NCBI GenBank assembly: GCA_016213265.1
Contig: JACRBA010000177.1
Coordinates: forward strand, 1-55,411
Length of the DNA stretch: 55,411 nt
Direction of reading: 5' to 3'
DNA from: Burkholderiales bacterium
GTDB taxonomy: Bacteria > Pseudomonadota > Gammaproteobacteria > Burkholderiales > Burkholderiaceae_C
The notes beneath the pieces were generated by a model, which made no database searches, had not been told where the DNA came from, and was given only the letters and a program-made list of their open reading frames with translations. Of the stretch, positions 43,287-51,168 are shown in pieces. How positions within the stretch are numbered: the stretch's first letter is position 1; each line of letters starts with the position of its first letter. The position numbers and the translations under genes are program-made.

Positions 43287-44711
43287 GTGGCTGGGCTGGA
43301 ACTGCGCAATGACCAACGGCAGGTGCAGACGCTGTCGCCGCGCCTGCAGCACGCCGTGCGCTTGCTGCAGATGTCGTCGCTCGACTTCGCGGCGATCGTC
43401 CGCAGCAAGCTGGGTGAGAACCCGTTCCTCGAAGACGAGGAGGGCCCCGACCCCCTCACCGCCGTGGCTGGTGTGGACGAATCGGTCAGCGGGCCGACCG
43501 TGGACGACGGCGGCGATGCCGTGTCGCTCGAACCGCAGGGAGACGACCGTGACCTCTGGCAGGCCGACCACGCCAGCGGCCTGCGCCGGGAGGACGGCGA
43601 CATGTCCGCCATGGACATGATGGCGGTGGAGACCACGCTGGCGGTGCACCTGCATGGCCAGCTCAACGTGCTGCCGCTGACCCCGCGCGACCTGGTGCTG
43701 GCGCGCGGCATCGTGGAATCGCTGGACGACGACGGCTACCTGCGCACGCCGCTGGAGGAGCTGGTGGGCATCATCCCCATCGACCCTGCCGCGACGGTGG
43801 ACGAGCTGCAGGTGGCCCTGCGCATGGTGCAGTCGCTCGAGCCTGCGGGCGTGGCGGCGCGCAGCGTGGCCGAGTGCCTGCAGCTGCAGCTGCAGGCCAT
43901 CGAGTGCGCGGAGCAGCGCGGGCTGGCCAACCGCATCGTCACCGACCACCTGCAGGCGCTGGCCGCCAAGGACGTGAACGCACTGGCGCACAAGCTGGGC
44001 GAGGACCATGCGAAAGTCAAGGCCGCCTGCGACCGCATCCGCCGCCTGGACCCGCGGCCGGGCTGGCGCTTCGGCGCGGCCAACATCGCCTACGTCATCC
44101 CGGACGTGGTGGTGCGCAAGCGGCGCAACCAGTGGACCGTGCAGCTCAACCCCGCCGTGGTGCCCCGCGTGCGCCTGAACCGGGTGTACGCCGACCTGTT
44201 CCAGCGCCATCGCAAGCCGGCCGAGAACTCCGAGATGGCCGGCCACCTGGAGGACGCCCGCTGGACGCTGCGCAACGTGGAGCAGCGCTTCTCCACCATC
44301 CTGGACGTGGCCACCGCGATCGTGAAGCGGCAGCGCCACTTCCTGGACTACGGCCCGATGGCCATGAAGCCGCTGCTGCTGCGCGAGATCGCCGAGGAAT
44401 GCGGCATCCACGAATCCACCGTGTCGCGCGTGACGAACAACAAGTACATGGCCACGCCCAGCGGGGTGTTCGAGCTGAAGTACTTCTTCTCGCGCGCCAT
44501 CGTGAGCGCCAATGGCAGTGCGTGCTCGGGCACGGCGATCCGCGGCCTCATCAAGGACATCATCGAGGCGGAGGACGCCGCCAACCCGCTGTCCGATGCG
44601 GACATCCGGCGACAGCTCGTGAGCCAGGGGCTGATGGTGGCCCGCCGCACGGTGACCAAGTACCGGCAGATGCTGAAGATCGAAGCGGTGGAACGCCGGC
44701 GCGTGCGCTGA
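43287..44711 (+). CDS. rpoN: RNA polymerase sigma-54 factor paralogue
   Basis: A 474-residue sigma-54. Region I (LSPRLQHAVRLLQMSSLDF) binds activators, the core-binding domain follows, the helix-turn-helix region has CGIHESTVSRVTNNKYMATP, and the RpoN box is ARRTVTKYRQML, against the usual ARRTVAKYR-E, near residue 451. A GTG at 43287 lies 9 bases after AGGAG, while the ATG at 43278 touches that site, so I prefer GTG. The usual neighbours lptB, hpf and ptsN are missing and region I is divergent, so this is probably a second rpoN. It needs an AAA+ activator, none of which is in the window. Confidence 0.92.
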   Translation: MAGLELRNDQRQVQTLSPRLQHAVRLLQMSSLDFAAIVRSKLGENPFLEDEEGPDPLTAVAGVDESVSGPTVDDGGDAVSLEPQGDDRDLWQADHASGLRREDGDMSAMDMMAVETTLAVHLHGQLNVLPLTPRDLVLARGIVESLDDDGYLRTPLEELVGIIPIDPAATVDELQVALRMVQSLEPAGVAARSVAECLQLQLQAIECAEQRGLANRIVTDHLQALAAKDVNALAHKLGEDHAKVKAACDRIRRLDPRPGWRFGAANIAYVIPDVVVRKRRNQWTVQLNPAVVPRVRLNRVYADLFQRHRKPAENSEMAGHLEDARWTLRNVEQRFSTILDVATAIVKRQRHFLDYGPMAMKPLLLREIAEECGIHESTVSRVTNNKYMATPSGVFELKYFFSRAIVSANGSACSGTAIRGLIKDIIEAEDAANPLSDADIRRQLVSQGLMVARRTVTKYRQMLKIEAVERRRVR

Positions 44712-44741
44712 TGGCCCCGTCGATGGGCCCGTGGATGGCCC

Positions 44742-44756
44742 CGGTACGTCGCTTGC
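44742..44756 (+). promoter_or_regulatory. Sigma-54-type promoter for the YqjD-like gene
   Basis: CGGTACGTCGCTTGC followed by CC, correct spacing, 52 bases before the ATG at 44809. Confidence 0.6.
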
Positions 44757-44808
44757 CCACCGTGTCGGTCATCCCCCTTCCCCCCATCCCACCTTCTGGA
44801 GCTTGACC

Positions 44809-45183
44809 ATGGCCACTGCGCTGCCCCGCCATCTGTACGCCAACATGAGCAACGACGCCGACATGGGCAGCTCGCCCGGCGGCGCCGCCGGGTCCGTGCC
44901 CGGCGCGGGCACGTCCGCCGGCATGGGCGCGGCCGGCGGCGCCGGCACCATGGCCGCCGACCCGCGCTTCGAGCGCGTGGTCTCGGGCGCCCATGGCGCG
45001 GTGGATTCGGCCGCCGAGTCGCTGGCCCAGGCCGCCGAGCAGCTGCGCCACAAGGCAGCCCGCATGGCCGAGCTGGAGCGCGAGTACATGGAGGCGGCGC
45101 GCGGCTGCGTGCGCGACCACCCCATGGCCAGCGTGGCCGCGGCCGCGGCCATCGGCTGGCTGATCGGCCGCATGAGCCGCTGA
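44809..45183 (+). CDS. YqjD/ElaB-like DUF883 membrane protein
   Basis: A 124-residue protein. A Gly/Ala-rich stretch (25-50) is followed by a long amphipathic helix (AAESLAQAAEQLRHKAARMAEL) and a C-terminal membrane helix (MASVAAAAAIGWLIGRM) after RDHP, the tail anchor of ElaB/YqjD/YgaM proteins. These tether ribosomes to the inner membrane in stationary phase and are RpoS-controlled in E. coli. Here a sigma-54-type site is upstream. A bidirectional terminator follows. Confidence 0.88.
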   Translation: MATALPRHLYANMSNDADMGSSPGGAAGSVPGAGTSAGMGAAGGAGTMAADPRFERVVSGAHGAVDSAAESLAQAAEQLRHKAARMAELEREYMEAARGCVRDHPMASVAAAAAIGWLIGRMSR

Positions 45184-45206
45184 GCCCCGCGCAGCCGCCT
45201 CGAACG

Positions 45207-45234
45207 AAAAGAGCCGCCCTCGGGCGGCTCTTTT
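45207..45234. terminator. Bidirectional Rho-independent terminator
   Basis: GAGCCGCC and GGCGGCTC arms (45211-45218 and 45223-45230) around CTCG, with AAAA before and TTTT after. It separates the YqjD-like gene from the convergent ferritin-like gene. Confidence 0.85.
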
Positions 45235-45253
45235 CATTTCGCGGCGCTCCCGC

Positions 45254-46012
45254 TCAGCGCGTGGCCGGGGCGGCGGCGCCTGCGTCCTCCAGCGTCGGCC
45301 GGGCCACCAGCGAGCGCAGGGTCTGCAGGTGCACGGCCTCCTGCTGCAGGCCCACCTCGAGCCGCTCGGCCACCGCCTTGTGGCCGGCGGCGGCGGCCAG
45401 CTCGATCAGCAGCTCCCAGCTGGCGTTGTCGATGAGCTCGGCGTCGAGCATCACGTGCAGGCCTTGCAGCAGGTTGGTTCGCGGGTCGTTCATGGCCTGC
45501 ACGAGGCCGGCGCTTTCCACGCCCACCAGGTCGGCGCAGGGCGTCTGCGCGGTGGGGTCGCCACCGAGCTCGCGCAACACCTCGGCCACGAGGGCGAAGT
45601 GGGCGGCCTCCTGCTGGCGGAACGCCTCCAGCGTCTGCACCTCCTGCTCGCTGAGGCCGGCGCCGTCGGCGCTGGCGCACTTGACCAGCAGCGCGTCGTA
45701 CAGGCGCACGCCGCCGCGCTCGAAGGCCAGGCGCTCGCCCAGCTTGTCGATGAGCACCTGCGGGCGTTTGCCCGTGACCATGTCCACGCCCGACTTGACC
45801 ACGCCGGTCAGCGTGGCCGGCGGTGGCACGCTGCCCAGCGGGTCGGACTCGCGCGCATAGTCGAGCTTCATGGCCAGGTCGGCCCGCTCGGGCTGGCCAT
45901 CGGCACCGGGAAGAATGGGCGCTTCCTCCTCGCCGTCCTGCATCTGTGCCGTCAGGACGGGCGACATGTGGGCGCCGGTGCGGTTGCGGCCGATCTCGGT
46001 GTGCGTATGCAT
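45254..46012 (-). CDS. Ferritin-like domain protein
   Basis: A 252-residue protein. Residues 85-250 form helices of a ferritin-like bundle with an E-x-x-H pattern: ERGGVRLYDALLV, RQQEAAHFALVAEVLRELGG, MLDAELIDNASWELLIELA and LQQEAVHLQTLRSLV. Such domains bind iron or manganese or act as oxidases, and the exact activity is unknown. The N-terminal 80 residues are charged and unstructured. It lies 29 bases downstream of a larger ferritin-like gene, so the two probably work together under one sigma-54-type promoter. Confidence 0.82.
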   Translation of the reverse strand: MHTHTEIGRNRTGAHMSPVLTAQMQDGEEEAPILPGADGQPERADLAMKLDYARESDPLGSVPPPATLTGVVKSGVDMVTGKRPQVLIDKLGERLAFERGGVRLYDALLVKCASADGAGLSEQEVQTLEAFRQQEAAHFALVAEVLRELGGDPTAQTPCADLVGVESAGLVQAMNDPRTNLLQGLHVMLDAELIDNASWELLIELAAAAGHKAVAERLEVGLQQEAVHLQTLRSLVARPTLEDAGAAAPATR

Positions 46013-46041
46013 CTTCAACTCCTTCGAAGAGGGGGGCGGGC

Positions 46042-47211
46042 TCAGGCCGCGCGGGGCAGCTCGTTGAGCTCGGTGCCGGGTTGCCAGCGGTACTGCGACG
46101 CCACCAGCTCCGTGGGCGAGCCCTCGGCATTGAGCCGCTCGCGGTAGAGCACCGAGCGCTGGGGCTCCTGGTCCTTGGGCACGAACCGCTTGCCGTCGGC
46201 GCGCAGGTCCACCTCGGCCGCCAGCACCTTGCGCACGAACTCGCGCTGCGAGGCGATGGGGATGGGACCCGGCAGTTCCTTGGGCAGGATCTCGGCCACG
46301 TCGCGGCCCTCGATGCGCTGGAAGTGCTCGATGGCCATGTGCAGATGCGCCAGCTCGTAATCGAGAAAGCGCGTCCAGATAGCCTTGATGCGCGGGTTGC
46401 TCTCCTGCTCGGCGCAGCCGTGGTAGTTGTACACCTCGGCCGCCTCGTGCAGCACCCATTTCTCGAGCCAGCTCTCGTCCGGATCGATGATGGACTCGTA
46501 CTGCGTGGTGTGCTGCTCCTCGATGGAGGCGATCTCGGCGTAGAGCAGGCGCGCCATGGGGTCGGAGAACAGCGGCCCGATGTTCATGTAGTAGTTGTGG
46601 GTCTGCTGCTCGGCGGCCATGATCGTCAGCGCGTGCATCTTCGACAGGGGCAGGGCGGCGGTGCGGTCGTAGGGCTCGCGCAGGTCGTCCAGCGGGTCGC
46701 GGTGCTCCACGATGGTGGGCCGGCCGGGCAGGATGTCGGTGTAGCTCTGGAGGATGTTGTTCGCGTCCTTGCCCTCCAGCCTGTCCAGCAGCGCCGAGTA
46801 CCGGTACATGTGGTCGAAGTCCTCCAGCAGGCCGAAGCGGTACACCTGCGCCAGGTACGGGTCGGGCTCACGCAGCGCCACGCCGGCCGTCACGTCGATG
46901 GCCACCTGCTCGTAGGCGATGGTGGTCTCCAGCGGCGAGTGGTCGGCACCGATGAGCCAGTTGATGGTGGTGGCCTGGTGCTGCTCGATGCGACGCAGCT
47001 GCGCCAGCACCGGCTGCAGTGACTTGTTCATGCGCGCGCAGGCATGCGAGAAGCGCAGGGCCTCCATCTCGATGCCGTTCATGAGGATGATGCGCACGCG
47101 GGTGTAGGCATCGTCGTCGAGTTTGCTGATGGGTTTCTGGACCATGTCGCGCCAGGTGAACCGCTGCCGGTCCAGTGGCACGCCACGGTTGTCCATGATG
47201 TTCAAAGCCAT
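46042..47211 (-). CDS. Large ferritin-like di-metal protein
   Basis: A 389-residue protein that I cannot assign to a named enzyme. Several E-x-x-H segments suggest a helical di-metal bundle: IASIEEQHTTQYESII, LHEAAEVYNYHG and FLDYELAHLHMAIEHFQRIEG. It has no signal peptide. Related uncharacterised proteins exist as pairs with a small ferritin-like partner; the 252-residue neighbour fits. AAGGAG lies 6-11 bases before the ATG. A sigma-54-type site on this strand lies 54 bases upstream, back to back with the one for the Gln-rich gene. Confidence 0.78.
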   Translation of the reverse strand: MALNIMDNRGVPLDRQRFTWRDMVQKPISKLDDDAYTRVRIILMNGIEMEALRFSHACARMNKSLQPVLAQLRRIEQHQATTINWLIGADHSPLETTIAYEQVAIDVTAGVALREPDPYLAQVYRFGLLEDFDHMYRYSALLDRLEGKDANNILQSYTDILPGRPTIVEHRDPLDDLREPYDRTAALPLSKMHALTIMAAEQQTHNYYMNIGPLFSDPMARLLYAEIASIEEQHTTQYESIIDPDESWLEKWVLHEAAEVYNYHGCAEQESNPRIKAIWTRFLDYELAHLHMAIEHFQRIEGRDVAEILPKELPGPIPIASQREFVRKVLAAEVDLRADGKRFVPKDQEPQRSVLYRERLNAEGSPTELVASQYRWQPGTELNELPRAA

Positions 47212-47265
47212 AGAACGCTCCTTGCCGAGAGGCTGGAATGGGTGAAGACACGCCAGCGCGTACAG

Positions 47266-47280
47266 GCAATGGGCATACCG
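47266..47280 (-). promoter_or_regulatory. Sigma-54-type promoter for the ferritin-like pair
   Basis: Minus-strand CGGTATGCCCATTGC followed by CT, correct spacing, 54 bases before the ATG at 47211. Confidence 0.55.
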
Positions 47281-47297
47281 CTGCGACAGCCGCGTGA

Positions 47298-47312
47298 TGG
47301 CACGCCCGTTGC
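47298..47312 (+). promoter_or_regulatory. Sigma-54-type promoter for the Gln/Gly-rich gene
   Basis: TGGCACGCCCGTTGC followed by CC is a full match to TGGCACG-N4-TTGC, 53 bases before the ATG at 47366. It shares the GCCC spacer with the divergent site. Confidence 0.65.
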
Positions 47313-47365
47313 CCGATGAAGGCGCGTCGGCGATCCCCGCCGATGACACACACGGAGCAGACGTC

Positions 47366-47668
47366 ATGACACAACAGAATCGCAACGAGCAAAGCGGCCA
47401 GCAGAACCAGCAGGCCGGCCAGCAGGGCCAGCAGGGCGGCAGCCAGCAAGGTCAGAACCGTCAGCAGGACCAGCAGAACCAGCAGGGCCAGAACCGCCAG
47501 CAGGACCAGCAGGGCCAGAACAAGCAGCAGGACCAGTCGTCCAACCGCAACCAGGGCCAGCAGGGCCAGCAGGGCGGCCAGACGTCCATCGGCTCCGGCT
47601 CGCAAGGCGGCCAGCAAGGCCAGCAGGGCCAGCAGGGCCAGCGCGACGAGCGCAACGAGCGTCGCTGA
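47366..47668 (+). CDS. Gln/Gly/Asn-rich low-complexity protein
   Basis: A 100-residue protein made almost entirely of Gln, Gly, Asn, Arg, Ser and Asp, with repeats such as QNRQQDQQ and QQGQQGGQ. It has no signal peptide, membrane helix or hydrophobic core, and looks like a hydrophilin-type disordered protein, a class linked with desiccation and osmotic protection. The function is not known. It has its own sigma-54-type promoter and a strong terminator, so it is a single-gene unit. Confidence 0.75.
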   Translation: MTQQNRNEQSGQQNQQAGQQGQQGGSQQGQNRQQDQQNQQGQNRQQDQQGQNKQQDQSSNRNQGQQGQQGGQTSIGSGSQGGQQGQQGQQGQRDERNERR

Positions 47669-47699
47669 CCGAACGGCCTGAACCCCAGGCCGCTTGTCC

Positions 47700-47737
47700 A
47701 CGGGCCGAAGGGGGTTCCCTTCGGCCCGTTCGTTTTT
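47700..47737 (+). terminator. Rho-independent terminator of the Gln/Gly-rich gene
   Basis: 13-base arms (ACGGGCCGAAGGG and CCCTTCGGCCCGT) around GGTT, followed by TCGTTTTT. It isolates the gene from the next kinase. Confidence 0.9.
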
Positions 47738-47778
47738 CTAGGCCCGTCGCGGGCCGCAGCGCCCGCTTGGAGCAGTGC

Positions 47779-49761
47779 ATGGACCGACTGGTCGCCGGAC
47801 TCGATGGAGACGCGCGGCTGGACCTGATGGCTGGCGTGGCCGGGGCCTGCGGCGCCGTGGGCGTGGTGCTGGCGCGCGGGCCGGCTGGTTTGGCGCTGGC
47901 GTGGGGCGACCACCGCGAGCGCCAGTGCCTGACGCGCAGCGAATCCCTGGTCACGCGACACGGTCGCTTCGAGTTGCTGCTGTTTACACGACATGGGCCC
48001 ACGCGCGTCGCGTCGGCGGCGCCGGCGGTGCACGCCGCGGACGAGTCCACCACGGGCGACCCCGCCAGCGCCGGGCCCGGCACGCGCCTGGCGCGGGCCG
48101 TGGCGCCATGGGTGGCCGCGATGGTGCGCGCCATCGATGCCGTGCCCGACAACCTCACGCGCCTGCGTGCGGACGGCGCTCGGCTGCTGCGCGCCATCGA
48201 CCGGCTGGGCGAAGCGTTCCTGTTGGTGGACGCCGACTGGCGCATCCGGCACGTGAACCCCGCCTTCGAGCGCCTGGTGGGCGCGCGTTCGCACACCCTC
48301 GTGGGGCGCGAGCTGTGGCATGCGTTTCCGAAATTGCGCGGCACCGGCTTCGAGCAGGATGCGCGCGCCACCCTGGCGGACGGGTATGCGCGGGTCTGCG
48401 AGCAGTACGTGCCCGGCCTTGACCGTTGGTTCGAATCGCGCCTGTACCCCTGGGACGAGGGCCTGACCATTCTGGCGGCGGACGTCACGCAGCGCCGCAT
48501 GGACCAGGACAGCCGGGCCCTGCTGGAATGCCGCCTGGCCGAGCGGCAGCGCCTGGAGGCGCTGGGCACCCTGTCCAGCGGCATCGCGCACGACTTCAAC
48601 AACGTGCTGGCCATCATCCTCGGCCATGCCACGCTGCTGGAGGACAAACTGGGCGAGCACTCTCCCCTGCTGCCGGACCTGCGCCGCATCGAGCTGGCGG
48701 GGCAGCGCGCGCGCGACCTCGTGCAGCGCATCCTCGCCTTTGCGCGACGCAGCCAGGAGGCGCAGCCTGCGTCCCCGCTGGCCCCGCTGGTGGCCGACAG
48801 CCTGACGCTGCTACGCGCGGCGCTGCCCCCCCAGGTGGCGCTGTGCACCGAGCTGGCGGCCGAGCCGATGTGGACGTCGGCCAGCGCCTCGGAAGTGCAC
48901 CAGCTCGTCGCCAACCTCTGCACGAACGCCTGGCACGCCCTGCAGGGCCACGCCGGGCAGCTGTTCGTGCACCTGGCGCGCGAGCGCCAGGCCGGGGAGC
49001 GCGCCGTCGCCTTCGGCACCTTGCGCCCCGGCCCGTATGCGCGCCTGACCGTGCGCGACACAGGCTGCGGCATGGACGAGGCGACACTGGCGCGGATCTT
49101 CGAGGCCTTCTTCACCACCAAGGGGGAGGGGCAGGGCACGGGCTTGGGCCTGCATCTGGTGGGCACCATCGCGCGGCGCCACGGCGGGGCGGTGGACGTG
49201 CAGTCCGCGCCCGGTGCGGGCAGCACGTTCACCGTGTGGTTGCCGGAGCTGGAGCCGGCCGTGGCTGCCACCCCGGCGGCCGCGGCACCGCAGGTGCATG
49301 GCGCAGGTGAACGCATCGCCTATGTGGACGACGACAGCGTGGTGAGTGTGGTGGTCGAGCATGTGCTGCGGCGGGGAGGCTTCGAGGTGGTGTGCTTCGG
49401 CCAGCCCGTGCTGGCCTTGCGCGCGCTGCAGGAGCCAGGGCGCTTCGATTGCCTGGTGACGGACCACGGCATGCCACAGATGACGGGGTTGGAGCTGGCG
49501 CGCCACTTGCGCCGCCTGGGCAGCCGGTTGCCGGTGGTGCTGGTGTCAGGGCTGGTGGACGACTCGCTGCGTCAGCAGGCCGCCCAATGCCAGGTGGACA
49601 CCGTACTGCACAAGGAGCGCACCGTGGAGGACCTGCCCGCCGCCGTGGTCCGGGCGCTGCGGGCGCACCGCGCGGGAACCGACATGGAGGACGTCCTCCT
49701 GGCGCACCGCTCGACCGACGTGCACACGGCGCAAGGGCATGACAAGTCGTCGCGTCAGTGA
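47779..49761 (+). CDS. PAS hybrid sensor histidine kinase
   Basis: A 660-residue cytosolic hybrid kinase. Residues 1-130 are an Ala-rich region without a known fold; a PAS domain covers about 135-240 (LGEAFLLVDADWRIRHVNPAFE); the dimerisation helix has His271 in GIAHDFNNVL; the ATPase domain has NLCTNAWHAL, DTGCGMD and GTGLGLHLV; the C-terminal receiver has Asp562 in VTDHGMPQMTG and Lys in VLHKERT. An in-frame TTG at 47767 is a weaker start than the ATG at 47779. A remnant of a hydrolase gene follows directly in the same frame. Confidence 0.9.
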   Translation: MDRLVAGLDGDARLDLMAGVAGACGAVGVVLARGPAGLALAWGDHRERQCLTRSESLVTRHGRFELLLFTRHGPTRVASAAPAVHAADESTTGDPASAGPGTRLARAVAPWVAAMVRAIDAVPDNLTRLRADGARLLRAIDRLGEAFLLVDADWRIRHVNPAFERLVGARSHTLVGRELWHAFPKLRGTGFEQDARATLADGYARVCEQYVPGLDRWFESRLYPWDEGLTILAADVTQRRMDQDSRALLECRLAERQRLEALGTLSSGIAHDFNNVLAIILGHATLLEDKLGEHSPLLPDLRRIELAGQRARDLVQRILAFARRSQEAQPASPLAPLVADSLTLLRAALPPQVALCTELAAEPMWTSASASEVHQLVANLCTNAWHALQGHAGQLFVHLARERQAGERAVAFGTLRPGPYARLTVRDTGCGMDEATLARIFEAFFTTKGEGQGTGLGLHLVGTIARRHGGAVDVQSAPGAGSTFTVWLPELEPAVAATPAAAAPQVHGAGERIAYVDDDSVVSVVVEHVLRRGGFEVVCFGQPVLALRALQEPGRFDCLVTDHGMPQMTGLELARHLRRLGSRLPVVLVSGLVDDSLRQQAAQCQVDTVLHKERTVEDLPAAVVRALRAHRAGTDMEDVLLAHRSTDVHTAQGHDKSSRQ

Positions 49762-49980
49762 GCCAGATCGACCGGGCGGCCGACATCTGCGTCACCGAAG
49801 CTCAAGCGCTCGGCCGGGCCTGACATCGCCAGCGAGCGGGCGATCTACCCCGGCGGCAGCCACCACGTCTTCGGCCAGGGCAAGCCCTCGCACCGGGTGG
49901 ACATCCTGCGGCGCCTGGTGGCGTGGCTCGAGCAGTGGGTGGACCACCCGCTGTCGCCGCGGCGCGGTCAGGCCGGCTGA
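49762..49980 (+). pseudogene. C-terminal remnant of an alpha/beta hydrolase (S9-peptidase-like)
   Basis: After the kinase stop the same frame stays open for 72 codons with no start. The translated end, with ERAIYPGGSHHVFGQGKP followed by SHRVDILRRLVAWLEQWVDH, looks like the last strand, catalytic-histidine loop and final helix of a prolyl-oligopeptidase or alpha/beta hydrolase. Nothing like the N-terminal part is present, so I take it as a decayed fragment. It overlaps the end of the response regulator by 13 bases. Confidence 0.45.
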
Positions 49981-50369
49981 CGCAGGGGCTCGCGCGACAT
50001 CCAGCCCAGCACGCTGTCCGGGTCCACGGGCTTCACGGCGTGGTGGTCGAAGCCGGCCTCGCGGGTGCTCGCCTGGTCGGTCTCGCTGCTCCACCCCGTC
50101 TGCGCGACGATCAGCATGCCGGGGCCGCGCGGCAGCGCGCGCAGCCGCCGGCAGACCTCGCGCCCGTCGATGTCGGGCAGGCCGATGTCCAGCAGCACCA
50201 CCTCGGGCTCGAAGGACTCGGCGAGGGCGAGCGCCTCGGTGCCGTCGTAGGCTGGCCGGGCGTCGTGCCCGTAGATGCCCAGCACCATGGCCAGGCTGTC
50301 CGCGCTGTCGCGGTTGTCGTCCACCACCAGCACGCGCCGGGGTGGCGGGTTGTTGTGCCCCTCCATCAT
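49968..50369 (-). CDS. Single-domain response regulator (CheY-like)
   Basis: A 133-residue receiver-only protein. It has VLVVDDNRDSAD, phosphoacceptor Asp in VLLDIGLPDIDG, Thr in AQTGWSS and Lys in HHAVKPVDPD. No output domain is fused, so it probably acts as a phosphotransfer or protein-binding switch for a hybrid kinase, several of which are in the window. I chose ATG 50369, with GGGAG upstream; ATG 50366 is equally possible. A GC hairpin lies in its leader. Confidence 0.85.
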   Translation of the reverse strand: MMEGHNNPPPRRVLVVDDNRDSADSLAMVLGIYGHDARPAYDGTEALALAESFEPEVVLLDIGLPDIDGREVCRRLRALPRGPGMLIVAQTGWSSETDQASTREAGFDHHAVKPVDPDSVLGWMSREPLRQPA

Positions 50370-50387
50370 CGCTCCCGAAATGCCCGA

Positions 50388-50404
50388 CCCGCCCATCGGG
50401 CGGG
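50388..50404. other. GC-rich hairpin in the response-regulator leader
   Basis: CCCGCCC and GGGCGGG arms around ATC. On the plus strand AAAAA comes soon after, on the minus strand TTTTT comes before, so it is not a standard terminator for either neighbour. It may be a leader hairpin. Confidence 0.4.
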
Positions 50405-50490
50405 GGGCAAAAAGTATGAAGCCCGCATGGTCGCCGTGGTGGGATGCCCCCGGCGGCGTGCGGGCGATTGCGCAGTGAGCAGCTCGCCGC

Positions 50491-51021
50491 TCAGCCGGCG
50501 GCCTGCGCGCTGCGCTCGGACAGCCGCAGCTGTGTGCGGCGCTCGTGCAGTGCCTCGCCGATGGCCTCGGTGTCCAGGCGGCGGCGCACCTTGGGGAACA
50601 GCTCCTGCTCTTCCTCGCGCACGTGGTGCTCGATGTACTCGCCCAGCACCTTCACCTTGGCGTCGTACAGGCCTTCGTCGGGATGCATGCCGCCGATCTG
50701 GCGCATCAGCTCGCGCGCGCTTTCATGCTCCACCACCGCCTCGTCGACCAGGTCGTTCTCGTGCATCTGGTCCCGGCAGGCGGGGTAGAGCAGTTCTTCC
50801 TCCAGGCGCATGTGCAGCGAAAGCTCGCTGAGGATGCGCCCGGCCAGGCGCGCGCGCTCTTCGGCGCCGGCCTGGTGCTTCACGAGCTTGTCGTAGTCCT
50901 TGAACAGGCGGTGCAGCGCGCGGTGGTCGTCGGTGAGCTGGGCCACGGCATCGGGCACGTCGGTGCGGCGGCGGCGCGGGGCCTGGGTGTCGGTGGGCGC
51001 GGCGTGGTGGCTGGGCGGCAT
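50491..51021 (-). CDS. Hemerythrin HHE domain protein, second copy
   Basis: A 176-residue protein with a hemerythrin bundle: DDHRALHRLFKDY, LHMRLEEELLYPAC, VVEHESARELM and YIEHHVREEEQELFPKVRRR. It is related to the 219-residue hemerythrin at 42453 but lacks its C-terminal tail. The final LSERSAQAAG tail is short. Likely roles are oxygen or nitric oxide response or iron handling. The ATG at 51021 has AAGGAG in front; ATG 51036 does not. A sigma-54-type site lies 40 bases upstream. Confidence 0.9.
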   Translation of the reverse strand: MPPSHHAAPTDTQAPRRRRTDVPDAVAQLTDDHRALHRLFKDYDKLVKHQAGAEERARLAGRILSELSLHMRLEEELLYPACRDQMHENDLVDEAVVEHESARELMRQIGGMHPDEGLYDAKVKVLGEYIEHHVREEEQELFPKVRRRLDTEAIGEALHERRTQLRLSERSAQAAG

Positions 51022-51061
51022 GGGGACTCCTTGCATCCGTGGATCGATTCATCGGGCCGAG

Positions 51062-51076
51062 GCAAGTTCGACACCC
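51062..51076 (-). promoter_or_regulatory. Sigma-54-type promoter for the second hemerythrin gene
   Basis: Minus-strand GGGTGTCGAACTTGC followed by CT, with a good -12 element and a partial -24 element, 40 bases before the ATG at 51021. Confidence 0.45.
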
Positions 51077-51100
51077 GACCCCCATGGAAGTGGGGGGTGG

Positions 51101-51115
51101 GGGTACGCCGGTTGC
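51101..51115 (+). promoter_or_regulatory. Sigma-54-type promoter for the glycine-zipper gene
   Basis: GGGTACGCCGGTTGC followed by CG, correct spacing, 53 bases before the ATG at 51169. Confidence 0.6.
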
Positions 51116-51168
51116 CGCGCCCTCGGGGCCATGCCCGCGCGCCGCGCGGTGCGCCACAGGAGCAGACC

